The notes under the pieces are model-generated. The model searched no databases. It saw only the letters and a program-made list of their open reading frames with translations, and had not been told where the DNA came from. Shown one piece after another: positions 54,901-64,000 of a stretch of DNA of 64,000 nt. How positions within the stretch are numbered: the first letter of the stretch is position 1; each line of letters starts with the position of its first letter. Origin of the DNA: Dryobates pubescens. Taxonomy: Eukaryota; Chordata; Aves; Piciformes; Picidae. The DNA lies in the NCBI RefSeq assembly GCF_014839835.1, contig NC_071646.1, positions 372,001 to 436,000 of the forward strand, read 5' to 3'. Both the position numbers and the translations under genes were made by a program.

Positions 54901-57825
54901 AGGAGTTCTCTGAATGAACTCCCTCTGCAGTATCTGCCTTCCAGTTCCCTTCTGAGGGAGATTAATCCATGTTAGCAGCAGCAGCCTCGCAGATGAGGCA
55001 AAATCTCTCTCCCCCAGAGGTCAGGCCCAGTGCCCTGTGCTGGCTGCCCTGGGGTGGGCACACAGGAGGGCATTGACCTTCAGGGAATTGCTGCTGGGCT
55101 CCAGAAATAGCCTGCTGGGGAAGAGGCAGTGGCCCACCTGTGGGCTGGGCAGTGGCTCAGTACTGATGAGACAATGACTTTTGCATCCAAAACCAACATC
55201 AAAGATCCAGTTGAAAAGCTCCTTCCTAGAAGCAGAGGTCAGGGAGCAGGGAACAGACAGCATCCAGGATTTCTAGGAATGGTTGGTGGGGGAGCTACAA
55301 ATATGGCCTGAAATTGTGCCAGGCTGGAAGTTAGGAACAACTTCTGTGCTGGTCAGGGACTGGAACAGGCTGCCCAGGGAGGTGGTGGAGTTCCCATCCC
55401 TGGAGCTGTTTGGCCATGGTTTGGTGGCCATGGTGGTGCTGGGCTGATGGCTGGACTGGATCTTGGAGGCCTTTTCCAACCCAAGCAGTGCTGTGATCCT
55501 ATGAAATCCTGGCCTCCTGGGGCTGTTCCACCAGCAGCTGTTGTGAGCAGCAGTGGGGAGGTTGCTGTGGCACTGGTTGGTGTCTGTGCTCATCCAGCAG
55601 CCTGGGAGCCCTGAGTGTCCTGCGGTGCTGCCAGCACTCAGTGCTGAGCTCCACTCCCCCAGCCAGCTGCCAGCTCAGCCCTGCAGGTTGTGCAGGAGCA
55701 GAGGCAGTGTCCTCCTGCACTGGTGGGATGTGTTCCAGCTGCCAGGCAGCAGCTCCATGCCCCTGCCAGTCGTGGCTGGGTGCTGTGCCAGCTCCTCGGT
55801 GGTGTCACAGCAGCTAAGTCACGCAGCAGAGTTTCCTCTTGTCTGGAGTTCAGGCACTGAGAGTGGTAGAAAAGGAAGGGAATGGAAAGCACTGGGGAGG
55901 GAAAAACACCCAGGAGGGGTCTGGAGGCAGAGGAGTGGGAGAGCTTGCTGCATGGTGCAGCAGAGGAGAGCTGAGGTGGGAGAAGGTGTCTGAGGCACAG
56001 CAGCTCCTCAGCAGCATTCCAGGAGAAGACAAAGCTGCTGCTTGGATCTGCTGTGGGTTGGTGTCTGAGTCCAAAGCCTCCTTCACTTCTCACCCTTGGG
56101 TTACCCCCAGAGCAGGCTTGTTCCTGGTGCAGGGGCCAGGCTCCAGCCCTGACAGGATTCAGACCCCTGTGGGACACCCCTGGCAGAGCTGCTGTGTTGC
56201 TCTGATGCTGTCAGGGGCTGCCTTGCACACACTTGGAAGTTCTTTTCTCCAGCTATCTTTTTCAAGGGGCAAAACTGCCAAAGCCCAGAGGAATTCTGGC
56301 TGTGCTTAGGCTGCAGTAACCTGCCCAGGAGCTGCTGGCTCTGCAGGCTGTGTTGGTATGCAGCTGCTAAATCAACCAATAATGCTCTGTCCTCCAGCTG
56401 GAATTAAGCATTGCTTGGATATAGAAAAGAGAAGAACAAATTCCTGGGACCTTGTGCCTGGCTGGAGCTCTGGATCCCTTTCTGTCCTTGGGACCAAGTT
56501 TTCATCTGGACAGAATGTTGCAGCATTTCCTGCCCTGACCTGTCCTGAGAGCTTCTTTGTTCCCTTTGACCTTGCAGGCTGGAGTGAAAGGGACGTTGGG
56601 AAGATTGGTTGGAATCTTTGAGGTAAGTTTCAGACTCTGAGGCTGTGAACCTTCTCAGCTTCTCTGGGCAGCCTGTCCCAGCAATCTAAAAGGAGCTTCT
56701 TCCAGGTGGAAGCCATCACCCCTTGTCCTTTGTCAGAAGTCCCTCCCCAGCTCCCCTGCAGCCCGCTCTGGGTGCTGGAAGGCTGCTCCAAGCTCTCCTC
56801 CCCTCAGGACACAACCCCTGTGCCTAGCCAAGCCCAGGCTCTGGTGTTTGAGGAGCTGCACAGAGGGTTCCACAGCGTTCCAGAGGCAGCTCCCAGCCCC
56901 AGGTGCCCACTGCCTGCTTTCCTTGGTGGCTTTGTTGTTCCCCTGTTGCTTTGCCTTCCAGAACCGGGACAGGAAGCACAGGACCTATGTTTACGTACTC
57001 ATCGTCACCGAGGTGCTGGAGGACTGGGAGGACTCTGTCAACATTGGTAAGCTCTGTGCTGCCTGCCACTGGCTGGCTGCAGGCAAACCACCTCAGCTTG
57101 GCATGCCTCTGGCAGCTGGCATCCTTGTGCCAGTGCTCAGGAGGAGTTACAGTGTGAGTCCTTTGGCTGCTTGGGGAAAGAATTGGTGCTCAGATTGATG
57201 CTTCTGGAGCCTCTGTGGCCCAAGGGAGGTCAGCTCTGCTGTGCAGCTCCTCTCCAGCAGTTTGCTCTATAGTCTTTGCCCTTTTAAGATGCTAAGCAAA
57301 GAGCATGAAGAGCTGTGGGCAGCGTTAATCATCCCCAGCCGTCTTCTGTCGGAGTCTCAGAGGAGGGTTGGCTTGAAGTGAGCGCCTGACCTGCTCAGAG
57401 GGTCCCTCTGGTGGGGTCAGCCTGGGAGCTGTGGGGCTGGCTTGGTGGGCAGTGGATGTTCTGCCCCTGTCCCGTGGGGAGCAGCCACCAGAGCGGTGTT
57501 GGAGTGGGAAGGAGTCCTGAGAGAGGCTGTCCCAGAGCCTGAGCCGTGGCTGGGGGATGGCTCCTGCAGCGGCAGCGGCGGGACCCGCAGCAGCGCCGGG
57601 GCGGGCTGGACCGCGTGGAGGTGTCTCAGCTGCTGCTGTTTGTTTGCCCCCCCAGGAAGGAAAAGGGAATGGTTTAAGATAGAAGATGCCATCAGAGTTC
57701 TGCAGTATCACAAACCAGTGCAGGCCTCCTACTTTGAGACCTTGAGGCAAGGCTGCCTGGCGAACAACGGCACCCCCGTGGTGAGCAGCTCCTACTCGGG
57801 GAGCTCCGTGGCTGACATCAGATGA
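42598..57825 (+). CDS. NUDT3: NUDT3 (DIPP1, diphosphoinositol polyphosphate phosphohydrolase), 5 coding exons, 169 aa
   Basis: Nudix hydrolase that removes beta-phosphates from PP-InsP5 and related inositol pyrophosphates and cleaves diadenosine polyphosphates; the mammalian enzyme also has mRNA-decapping activity. Coding exons are 42598-42696, 51609-51719, 56578-56622, 56962-57046 and 57656-57825. All introns are GT-AG and phases agree, giving 169 residues (human 172). The first of two adjacent ATGs has A at -3, and MMKLKSNQTRTYDGDGYKKR matches human. The Nudix box spans residues 51-73 (G51, E57, R65-E66, E69-E70, G72) and is split between exons 2 and 3. Catalytic acids are intact. The C-terminal tail after NNGTPVV is shorter and diverged. 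Introns 1 (8.9 kb) and 2 (4.9 kb) make up most of the gene. Confidence 0.98.
43690..43900 (+). mobile_element. CR1 LINE 3' fragment in NUDT3 intron 1
   Basis: Forward CR1: AGGAGGAAGTTCTTGACGGT, GGCACAGGCTGCCCAGGGAG and GAGGTCCCTTCCAGCCCC, close to the copy at 30410. Confidence 0.9.
46240..46380 (+). mobile_element. CR1 LINE 3' fragment in NUDT3 intron 1
   Basis: Forward CR1: GACTGGCACAGGCTGCCCAG, then GGAGGTGGTTGGATCCCC and ATCCCTGGAGG; the extreme 3' end is lost. Confidence 0.8.
47630..47815 (-). mobile_element. CR1 LINE 3' fragment in NUDT3 intron 1
   Basis: Reverse CR1: GAGATCATGGAGTCCAACCA, CCTCAGCACCACAGCTCTGC and AGGGATGGGGATTCAGCC. Confidence 0.85.
49795..50055 (-). mobile_element. 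CR1 LINE 3' fragment in NUDT3 intron 1
   Basis: Reverse CR1: CACAGAATGGGGCC, GTCATCCAGGTCCAGCCCTC, GCAGGGACACTTCCTACCAG and CTGGAAGCCATCACCCCTGC. Confidence 0.8.
51300..51350 (+). mobile_element. Small CR1-like remnant in NUDT3 intron 1
   Basis: GGCACAAACTGGAACCCAGG matches a short piece of the copy at 32190-32540; it is about 50 bp only. Confidence 0.4.
51850..51965 (-). mobile_element. CR1 LINE 3' fragment in NUDT3 intron 2
   Basis: Reverse CR1: AAAGGTCATCCAGTTCCAGC, GGGCAGGGACACCTCCCACT and TCCAGCCTGGCCTTG. Confidence 0.75.
53895..53979 (+). other. Exon-like cassette in NUDT3 intron 2
   Basis: A long pyrimidine tract and CAG (ending 53894) precede 85 bases of CpG-containing sequence, followed by a strong donor (G then GTGAGT at 53980). 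The length is not a multiple of three, so inclusion between coding exons 2 and 3 would shift the NUDT3 frame. It may be a cryptic or alternative exon; expression is unknown. Confidence 0.25.
54735..54845 (+). mobile_element. CR1-like fragment in NUDT3 intron 2
   Basis: AGAGGGGGTCTGAGCGATGC with flanking AGAGCCCTGAAGCTG resembles an internal CR1 3' UTR piece also present near 32200; it is diverged. Confidence 0.5.
55310..55508 (+). mobile_element. CR1 LINE 3' fragment in NUDT3 intron 2
   Basis: Forward CR1: GACTGGAACAGGCTGCCCAG, GGAGTTCCCATCCCTGGAGC, GTGGTGCTGGGCTGATGG and a GTGCTGTGATCCTATGAAAT end. The 3' terminus is intact. Confidence 0.9.
56655..56820 (-). mobile_element. CR1 LINE fragment in NUDT3 intron 3
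   Basis: Reverse CR1 internal part: GGTGGAAGCCATCACCCC, AAGTCCCTCCCCAGCTCCCC and GGCTGCTCCAAGCTCTCCTC. It sits between exons 3 and 4, which are only 340 bp apart, so it makes up about half of that intron. Confidence 0.75.
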
Positions 57826-57983
57826 CTGAAGGTGACCCTGGGAGAGAAACTCTGCACACCAGACTGAACCGGATTGTCCCCTCCCCTCCCCCTCACATGC
57901 CTGCTCTCCAGCCAGGCAGCAGCCTGGGGCAGAGCCTGTGGTGCGAGTGCTGCCCTGTAGTGCCAGGTGGGATCTGGGCTTTG

Positions 57984-58300
57984 GGTTTTTTGGCTTTTTT
58001 TTTTCCCCTTTCTCCTTTTTCTTTTCCTTTTTTCTCTTTTTTTGGATGTGTTTTGTACAACAAACTCTGTGCATGCAGTGCCCCTGCTGCCCCCACTGCT
58101 TCCACAGCCTGCAGAGCCAGGCTGCCAGTCCCACCTCTGCCTTGTGTTCTGCAGCGTCCCCTTGGTGTCAGCCCAGCCACAGACACTTTGGTGGCTCTTT
58201 GGTGGTTTTTTTTTTTGGTGGGTTTGGGTTTTTTGTTGTTTTTTTTTTCTTTCTCTTTTTTTTTTCCCTTTTTTTCCCCCTTTTTAATTTTAATTAAAAG
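57984..58300 (+). repeat. U-rich (T-tract) blocks in NUDT3 3' UTR
   Basis: Two blocks of interrupted T runs (57984-58044 and 58204-58300), broken mainly by C or G, are separated by ordinary sequence. In the mRNA they would form U-rich binding sites for proteins such as HuR or TIA1; that role is inference. Confidence 0.6.
58293..58298 (+). terminator. Proximal NUDT3 poly(A) signal ATTAAA
   Basis: ATTAAA lies at the end of the second U-rich block, 468 bases after the stop. It could give a short 3' UTR isoform. Confidence 0.45.
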
Positions 58301-60103
58301 ACTTCCAATGTGAGATCAGCTCTTCAAGTCTTAGTCTGTACTGTAAGGTGCTGCTCAGACCCCTGTGAGGTCACTTCCAGCACAGCTGTATAAAGTTGTT
58401 GGTTTTTTTAGGTGGAGACTCTAACATTTTAATTCTGCAGGAAGGTTTTGGTTTTTTTTAACCCTGGTCTGCTTCTGATCAGAAGAGTTCTGAACTAATC
58501 TGTTTGCCTTCTGCTGTGTTTGATGCACCACACACCTGGGACAGTGCGAGTGGCTGGGCCGGTTTGCTCCCTGCTCAGTCTCCCACCCGCTGCAGGGACA
58601 CTTGGAAGCTGAGGGCAGAGTTCTGGGCGCATCCCTGCTGCTCCCTCGCTTCCCCTGCGGCCTCTGCCGAGGTTCCTGCGTTTGCACCGCCCGGAGACCG
58701 GAGCTGGACTGTGTGACGAGGCCAAACCACCCGGAGCACGCCTCAGAAACGGGACGAGAGAAAGCGACTCGGTGTGGGAGGGAGCAGGGAGCCGGAGCCT
58801 GGCATCCGCAGTGGCCACCCCCTGCTGCCCCCTGAGCTCTGCTGCTGGCCCTCCTTGCCCACTTGCCTTACTCCGCAGCCTTGGAGCCTCAGAGTGGGAG
58901 CTGCACCAGCCCTGGGCTGCATTTGCCCTGGGGATCCCTGAACAGGAGCCCTGGGGGGGAAACCTTCAGGTGTTCAACCTCTTGTCCTGTGGTTCTGCAG
59001 CACTTACAGCTGCTCCAGGGAGCTGCTCCAGAGGCTTCCACTCTCCCTCTGCCTGCTGAGGTGCAGGAGGGCTGGGGGGGAGCTCAGCCTCCACAGGATG
59101 GTCCCTGAGGCTCTGGCAGCTCCACCTGAAGAGGATTTCTTTTTGTTGTTGTTTTTATTGATGTAAGTTTCATGCTGTCTTGATTTGCCAACAGTGTTGT
59201 CTAGTTGGGAAATGCAATGGGAAGGGTTGGGGCTCGGGGTGGGGCAGGGGCAGGGTTGGGACAGGTACAAGTTTTGGGAGGGGCATTAATGAATCCCTGG
59301 CTTGGGACAAGAAGCAGTTGCTGAGTTCAGTAACTTCTCCTTTGTCAGAGCATAGCCAAGATGTGAAATTCAATCTGCAGTACTTTCCCTTTTGTTTTTG
59401 TTTTCCCTCCTTTATTTAACACAAACTCCTCCAGAGCTCCTCAGAGCTTTCTCTCCTCCCCAGCAGCGCTTACAGCAGGAGGGTCTGACAGGAGTACCCC
59501 TGGAGCCTGGGGCAGTGGGGTCCTGCTGCTCTGGCACGAAGCTGTTCGTGTTGAGGTCCTGTTCTGTTCCCTCACTTGTTCTCCTTGCTTTCATCAGCCT
59601 GGAGGGGTAAGGCCAAAAGCAGTGCCAGTGATGGCTAACGTGCGAGGAAAGGGCTGGGAGGCATTGTCCAAGGGGCAGCTTGAGACTGCGAGCTGGAAGG
59701 GAGCCTAAGCTGCACCAGCTCAGCTCATTTCGACTCGGAGACGAATGTACAAAACCTCCTTGCTCTGTACTGAGGCCTGAGCCAAACTCTCAAAGAAGAG
59801 CAAAGGGCTTGAATTTGGTGTCTGGAAGCATGCAAGAAACTGAGTCTGCTGGGGCCGAGCCCCCAGCGGCCCCCGCGCAGCCATCGGCTGCCTTGCCCCA
59901 GCGCTGCCCCTGCTGTACAGATCGGTGTGTGGGGAATGCTTTGCTGCTGCTCCCGCGGGAGGAGCTGCAGCTCTGCTAGCAGCAGCATGCACACTTTTGT
60001 CTCTAAACTAAAAGGAGAAGTGTTTTTACAGGGCTGTTAACCTGACAACCTAGGGTAGAGTGTTGTTAATGATCTGCTAATGGCTTCTATGTTTGGGTCA
60101 GAA

Positions 60104-60109
60104 AATAAA
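60104..60109 (+). terminator. Distal NUDT3 poly(A) signal AATAAA
   Basis: AATAAA is followed about 20 bases later by GTGTTTTAATGTGG, a typical GT-rich downstream element. It is the last canonical signal before repeat-rich intergenic DNA. Confidence 0.6.
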
Positions 60110-61059
60110 TTGTGCCAAGAAAGTGTTTTAATGTGGCCTGAATTGATGCTGTTAACAGGGACCTGGAGTGGCTGATCTGATGCCTTCTGGACTGGAAACT
60201 GCTCCTGGGGTAGGAGCAGCTCTTGCTCAGCGGCTGTGGCTCTCCAGAGGGGCCTCTCCCTGCACCACCCCACTCCCTGTCTCCCTCTGTGGTGTGTGTG
60301 CAGTCCCAGGCACAGCTGCCTGCCCAGTGCTGTTAGCTTGGTTTGGGACCAACAATCAAACCCTGCCTCTGGGGTGCCAGCAGGGGTGTGGGGCATGCTC
60401 CGGGCCTGGCAGGGCACTCTGCTGCCTGCCTGCTTCACCTGCCTGGGGCCAAGCTCCTGGCCTGCTGCTGGGAGCCCCATCAGGATCAGACTCAGCTTCC
60501 CAGCATGGCTGAGGCTGGCGCTGTGGTGAGCTGCTGCTGGCGACTGAGATTCACACAGCCTGGCAGCTGTGGAGGAGGGAAGAGCTCGGGTCTAGGGCTG
60601 GGCTTGCAGCATCACAGCAGCATCACAGCAGCTGTGGGGGAGGGGAGGGGTGTGCAGTGCCCAGGTTTCGGGTGAGCAGCAGGGCAGGGTGCTGCAGCCT
60701 GCTCTGGAACTTGCCTGACAGCAAACTGAGCCGAGAAGTGCAAAGGGATCGGAATCTGCTGGGGTTGCTTTTTCCCTTGTGAAGACACAAAGGATCCAGG
60801 GCTGAAAATGTGGGCAGGGAATGTCAGGAATCCTCAGTTCCCTTCCCAGATCTAGCCTTGACCTGGGGCCTCTGCCTCAGCTTCTGCATGCAGAAAATGT
60901 GGTCAGCAAGCTGCTGGTTCCAGAGGAGCAAAGCTCTTGAAGCTGCACGGACAGAATCTGCCTGCTGGGACCTCACATTCTGCTGCTCCTTGGATCCCTG
61001 ATCCAGCCCAGAGGGCCAGAGGCAGCCTGCACCTGGGCAAAGCTGCCAGTGGGAGCAAA

Positions 61060-61330
61060 GGCTGGGGCCCAGGTGGTGCCCAGGGACAGCACAGGAGGCA
61101 GTGGGCACAAACCTGACCATAGGAAGCTCCATCTAAAGGTGAGGAACTTCTGTAAGGGCAGTGGAGCAGTGGAGCAGGCTGCCCGGGGAGGTGGTGGGGT
61201 CTCCATCCCTGGAGTCATTCAAAACCCACCTGGACTCTGTCCTGTGCAGCCTGCTCTCCGTGACCCTGCTCTGGGAGAGGCTTGGACTCGATGGTGTCTG
61301 GAGGTCCCCTCCAACCTGCACCATCTGTGC
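61060..61330 (+). mobile_element. CR1 LINE 3' fragment
   Basis: Forward CR1: GGGCACAAACCTGACCATAG, GGAGCAGGCTGCCCGGGGAG, TCTCCATCCCTGGAGTCATT and GGAGGTCCCCTCCAACCTGC. Confidence 0.9.
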
Positions 61331-62924
61331 CCAGGGAGCTTGTGGAGGACAGGTTTGGAGACTTAACTTTCCCAGGGTGGAGGCTGCAGGAGAGGATCCA
61401 AATCCATCACTTTCTTCTGCCAGACCTCACCAAGAAATGAAGCTGCTGCAGAGGCTCGGGGGTAGGAAGAGCTTTTAACTTGGACCCTGGAGACCTTTGT
61501 CCAGCTCGGGGACTGCCCTGGTCCTGCTCCCAGGTGACTCGGGTTTGCCTCCTGGCTCTGTGGTGGGACAGCAGCATCTAGTGGCTGCAGCACCGGGCGT
61601 GCAGGTGGCTTTGCTTCGGTCTGCCCTGCTCTTGGCTCGGTGCTGCAGACCATCCCACAGCGGCGTTTGCACAGAGCGGGGCGGGGGGATTCCCGTTCCA
61701 GGTCCCCAGCCTGTGCGGGTGGGCGCTGGGTAGGGGCTGTGCATCTCCAGGTCTGCAGGGAGCCCTTGGCGGGGTGAGGCTGTGCCTGGGGGGCTACAGA
61801 TCTGTCCTTGGTGCTAGCTGCTGGGAAAGGTTTTCTTTTTTGCTCTGTTTGGGGCTTGGGATTGCCTGGTGGGACAGGGAGAGCCTTGGGGTTCTGCTGG
61901 AGGAACTGACTCCGGGGTTGCCTCAGAACTAACCTGGGGAGGTCCAAGCTGCACTTCCTCTGTGTATTAAATCCAGCCCTTGCCCTGGGCTGGCTCTAGC
62001 CATGTGGAGGGGCCTGGGGACATCCCTGGTGTGCACCCAAGGCCTGCTGCTTCCTCCAGCCCCCTGCAGCCCCCCACAGCTCCTCAGCCAGGCTGGGCTG
62101 GCTGCCTGCTGCCCCTGCCCTGCCTGCTCTCTCCAAGGATCCTTCCTAGAAATTGCTGGGTTTATTTTTAGCCATGGCAGGGGATGGGCAGTGGCAGAGT
62201 GAGAGGCCTGCACAGTTCCTGATGGGTTCTCCCTGCCCCAAATAGCTCCTGTCCTGGTGGTGCAGAGCTGGGGTGGGGTCCAGCCCCACTGCAGTGATGC
62301 TGCTCAGATCCTGGCCCCTTTGAGCATGAAGGGGAGGATGAGGAGGGGCTGTGAGCAGATCTGCAGCTGCTGGCCCAAGGTGATAAGCACTCAGGGTGGC
62401 ACCGAGCCCCATCCTGCCACCAGCCTGGGCACCAAGGGCCATGCCCCCCAAGCTCCACCATTCCCAGGCTCCAGTTGTAGCTGTGGGGAAGCAGAAAGAG
62501 GCTCCTGGCTCCCCAGTGTCCCCTGCTCCTGCCTGACCCAGTTAGGACCATCTGGCCCCATGTGGGCAAAGCGGCTTAGCCCCGGGGCCAGGGATCAGGG
62601 CAGGGACACTGCCACCAGCCCGGGGCCCTGCCATGGGTGGCATCCAGCCATGGGTGGCATCCAGCCAGCCTGGCCTCCAGCACCGCCAGGGAGTGATCAG
62701 CTAAACAGGAGCCCACGGCTGGGCAGGGGACCCACGGCAGCCCCCACCATGGGTGATGCTGCAAGCCAGCCCAGGTGTGCCTGCACCTGGCTCTGACAGC
62801 CCACAGGGCTGCTTTGTCCCTCTGTCCATCCAGCCCTCTGTCTTTCTATCCCTCTGTCCATCCTCCCAACGAAGGGTGCAGGGCTGCACTGACCCCCTCT
62901 GGTGTGCCCCCCACACTTACCAGA

Positions 62925-63076
62925 GAGTCATAGAATGGTTTGGGTTGGAGAAGCCCTCTGAGGTCATGGAGCCCACGGCCACCAAACCATGGCCCCAGGT
63001 GCCATGGCCACAGGTTTCTGGAACACCTCCAGGCATGGGGGACTCCACCACCTCCCTGGGCAGCCTGTGCCAAGCC
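62925..63076 (-). mobile_element. CR1 LINE 3' fragment
   Basis: Reverse CR1: GAGTCATAGAATGGTTTGGG, GGTGCCATGGCCACAGGTTT and ACTCCACCACCTCCCTGGGC, followed directly by a pyrimidine microsatellite. Confidence 0.9.
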
Positions 63077-63139
63077 TCCCTCCCTCCCTCCCTCCCTCCA
63101 TCCATCCCTCCACCCACCCATCCATCCCTCCCTCCATCA
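63075..63139. repeat. Pyrimidine microsatellite (CCTC/CATC tetranucleotides)
   Basis: Runs of CCTC pass into CATC and CACC units. The tract starts immediately after a reverse-oriented CR1 fragment, and a T/C-rich tail continues to about 63.5 kb. Confidence 0.85.
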
Positions 63140-63499
63140 TCTGCCTATTGCTCTGTCTGTCTGTCCATCCTCCCTCTGTCTCTGTCCTTCACCACGCATC
63201 AGTCCTTCTGTCTGTCCGCGCCCTCCCCACTCCAAGCCCTGCCCAGATGTGTCCCCCGTGCCCCTCCATCTCTCCTTCCCGGCTTTTGCTCCCCCAGCCC
63301 CTCCCCTGCCCCCTCCCCTGGGCCCTTTCCCACCTTTTTTCCTGCTCTTTGACCTTTCCTTCCCTTCCCCTGTTTGTGCTTCTCCCGTTTGGGGCTCTTT
63401 CTGCCCTTTCTGGCTGCTTTCCTTCTCCTCTTCACTTTTCCTTTTTTTTTCTTTATTTCAGGTGTTTTTTCCCTTTTTTTCTATTTTTTCCTCTTTTTC

Positions 63500-64000
63500 T
63501 AACGCCCCCCCGCGCCCCCCCCCCCCCGTCCCCTCCCGGTCTCTGCTGCCCCCTACCGGCCCCGCCCTGACACCGCCCCGCCCTCTCCCGGAGCCACGCC
63601 CATCAGCAGACCACGCCTGCCCTCGGCCCCCATCCAATCACATCGCTCCTCCCCTCCCCGCTGCCCCGCCCCTCCTGTCACGCGCCCGCGGGTTCCGGGT
63701 GCGGGCGGCGCGGGGCGCGCGCAGGTGCGGCGGGGCGGGGCCGAGCGGCGCGCGGGGATGCTCGGGGGGGCGATGGGGGCGGGGGGGGGGCAGGGAGGTT
63801 GTACAGGGTGCTGGGGGGGGGGGGGCTGCGGCGTAGGGGGGGCACGGGGGGGCAGTGAGGGTGCGGGGGGGAAGGGCAGAATGGGGAAAGGGGCACGGGG
63901 GGCACGGGGGGCGGTGGGGGCAACTCGCGGAGCGGGGCAGGAGGGCACGGGAGGGCAGGGTGGGGGTGCGGGACGGTGGTCCTGGGTGCTGGGAGCCCCT
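63500..64000. promoter_or_regulatory. Terminal CpG island, probable promoter of the next gene
   Basis: The last 0.5 kb is CpG-dense, with CCAATCA at 63633-63639, GC boxes (CCCCGCCCC near 63664) and a plus-strand donor-like GCGCAG/GTGCGG at about 63724. Poly-G runs follow. By human synteny the next gene is SMIM29, in the same direction as NUDT3, so this may be its first exon. The window ends before any coding sequence. Confidence 0.4.

Larger units (their letters stand above)
57826..60125 (+). other. NUDT3: NUDT3 3' UTR (probable extent)
   Basis: Noncoding sequence follows the stop with two candidate cleavage sites: ATTAAA at 58293-58298 and AATAAA at 60104-60109. It contains U-rich blocks (57984-58044 and 58204-58290), a CpG-containing patch (58540-58800) and an AT-richer stretch (59130-59420). 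The distal end is inferred from the signal and the GT-rich sequence after it. Confidence 0.6.
60130..63500. other. Intergenic region after NUDT3
   Basis: It holds two CR1 fragments, a short CATCACAGCAG duplication at about 60610 and the pyrimidine microsatellite. No coding exon is recognised. Confidence 0.5.

Overview
The window is vertebrate nuclear DNA, and almost certainly from a bird or close sauropsid. It carries four recognisable multi-exon vertebrate genes with GT-AG introns. About twenty short 3'-end fragments of CR1 LINEs, the typical avian interspersed repeat, are scattered through it. Introns are compact, GC content is high and CpG islands are frequent, as on avian microchromosomes. 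There are no bacterial operons, no CRISPR arrays and no convincing viral elements. I cannot name the species from sequence alone.

The gene order is SPDEF (+), PACSIN1 (-), RPS10 (+), NUDT3 (+). This is the order and relative orientation of human 6p21.31 read in reverse (NUDT3, RPS10, PACSIN1, SPDEF), so the window is a conserved syntenic block. By that synteny ILRUN should lie left of the window, and SMIM29 then HMGA1 should lie at or beyond the right end. A CpG island with CCAAT and GC boxes fills the last 0.5 kb and may be the next promoter.

Layout. 1-8.4 kb: no gene seen; CR1 fragments, a 12-bp minisatellite and a CpG-rich patch with GATA motifs. 8.4-15.6 kb: SPDEF, an ETS factor of 333 aa in 5 coding exons, with a possible TATA promoter and noncoding first exon near 8.45-8.65 kb. 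16.5-29 kb (perhaps to 35 kb): PACSIN1, an F-BAR/SH3 endocytic adaptor of 442 aa in 9 coding exons on the minus strand. It has a probable 2.4-kb 3' UTR, an unusual 15-bp minisatellite in its first coding intron, and candidate noncoding first exons at 28.9 and 34.9 kb. 36.0-40.9 kb: RPS10 (165 aa, 5 coding exons, TOP-type promoter). 41.8-60.1 kb: NUDT3 (169 aa, 5 coding exons, long U-rich 3' UTR). 60.1-64 kb: CR1 fragments, a pyrimidine microsatellite and the terminal CpG island.

The four genes do not form one pathway: an epithelial transcription factor, a neuronal endocytic adaptor, a ribosomal protein and an inositol-pyrophosphate/mRNA-cap hydrolase. Every coding junction was checked for reading phase. 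I found no new biological system. The observations most worth checking are the indel-free 15/75-bp minisatellite in PACSIN1, repeated TTGCGTA(A) motifs at the NUDT3 promoter, a perfect RFX palindrome at a candidate PACSIN1 promoter, an NF-Y box cluster in the PACSIN1 3' region, and a change that removes one NPF motif in PACSIN1.
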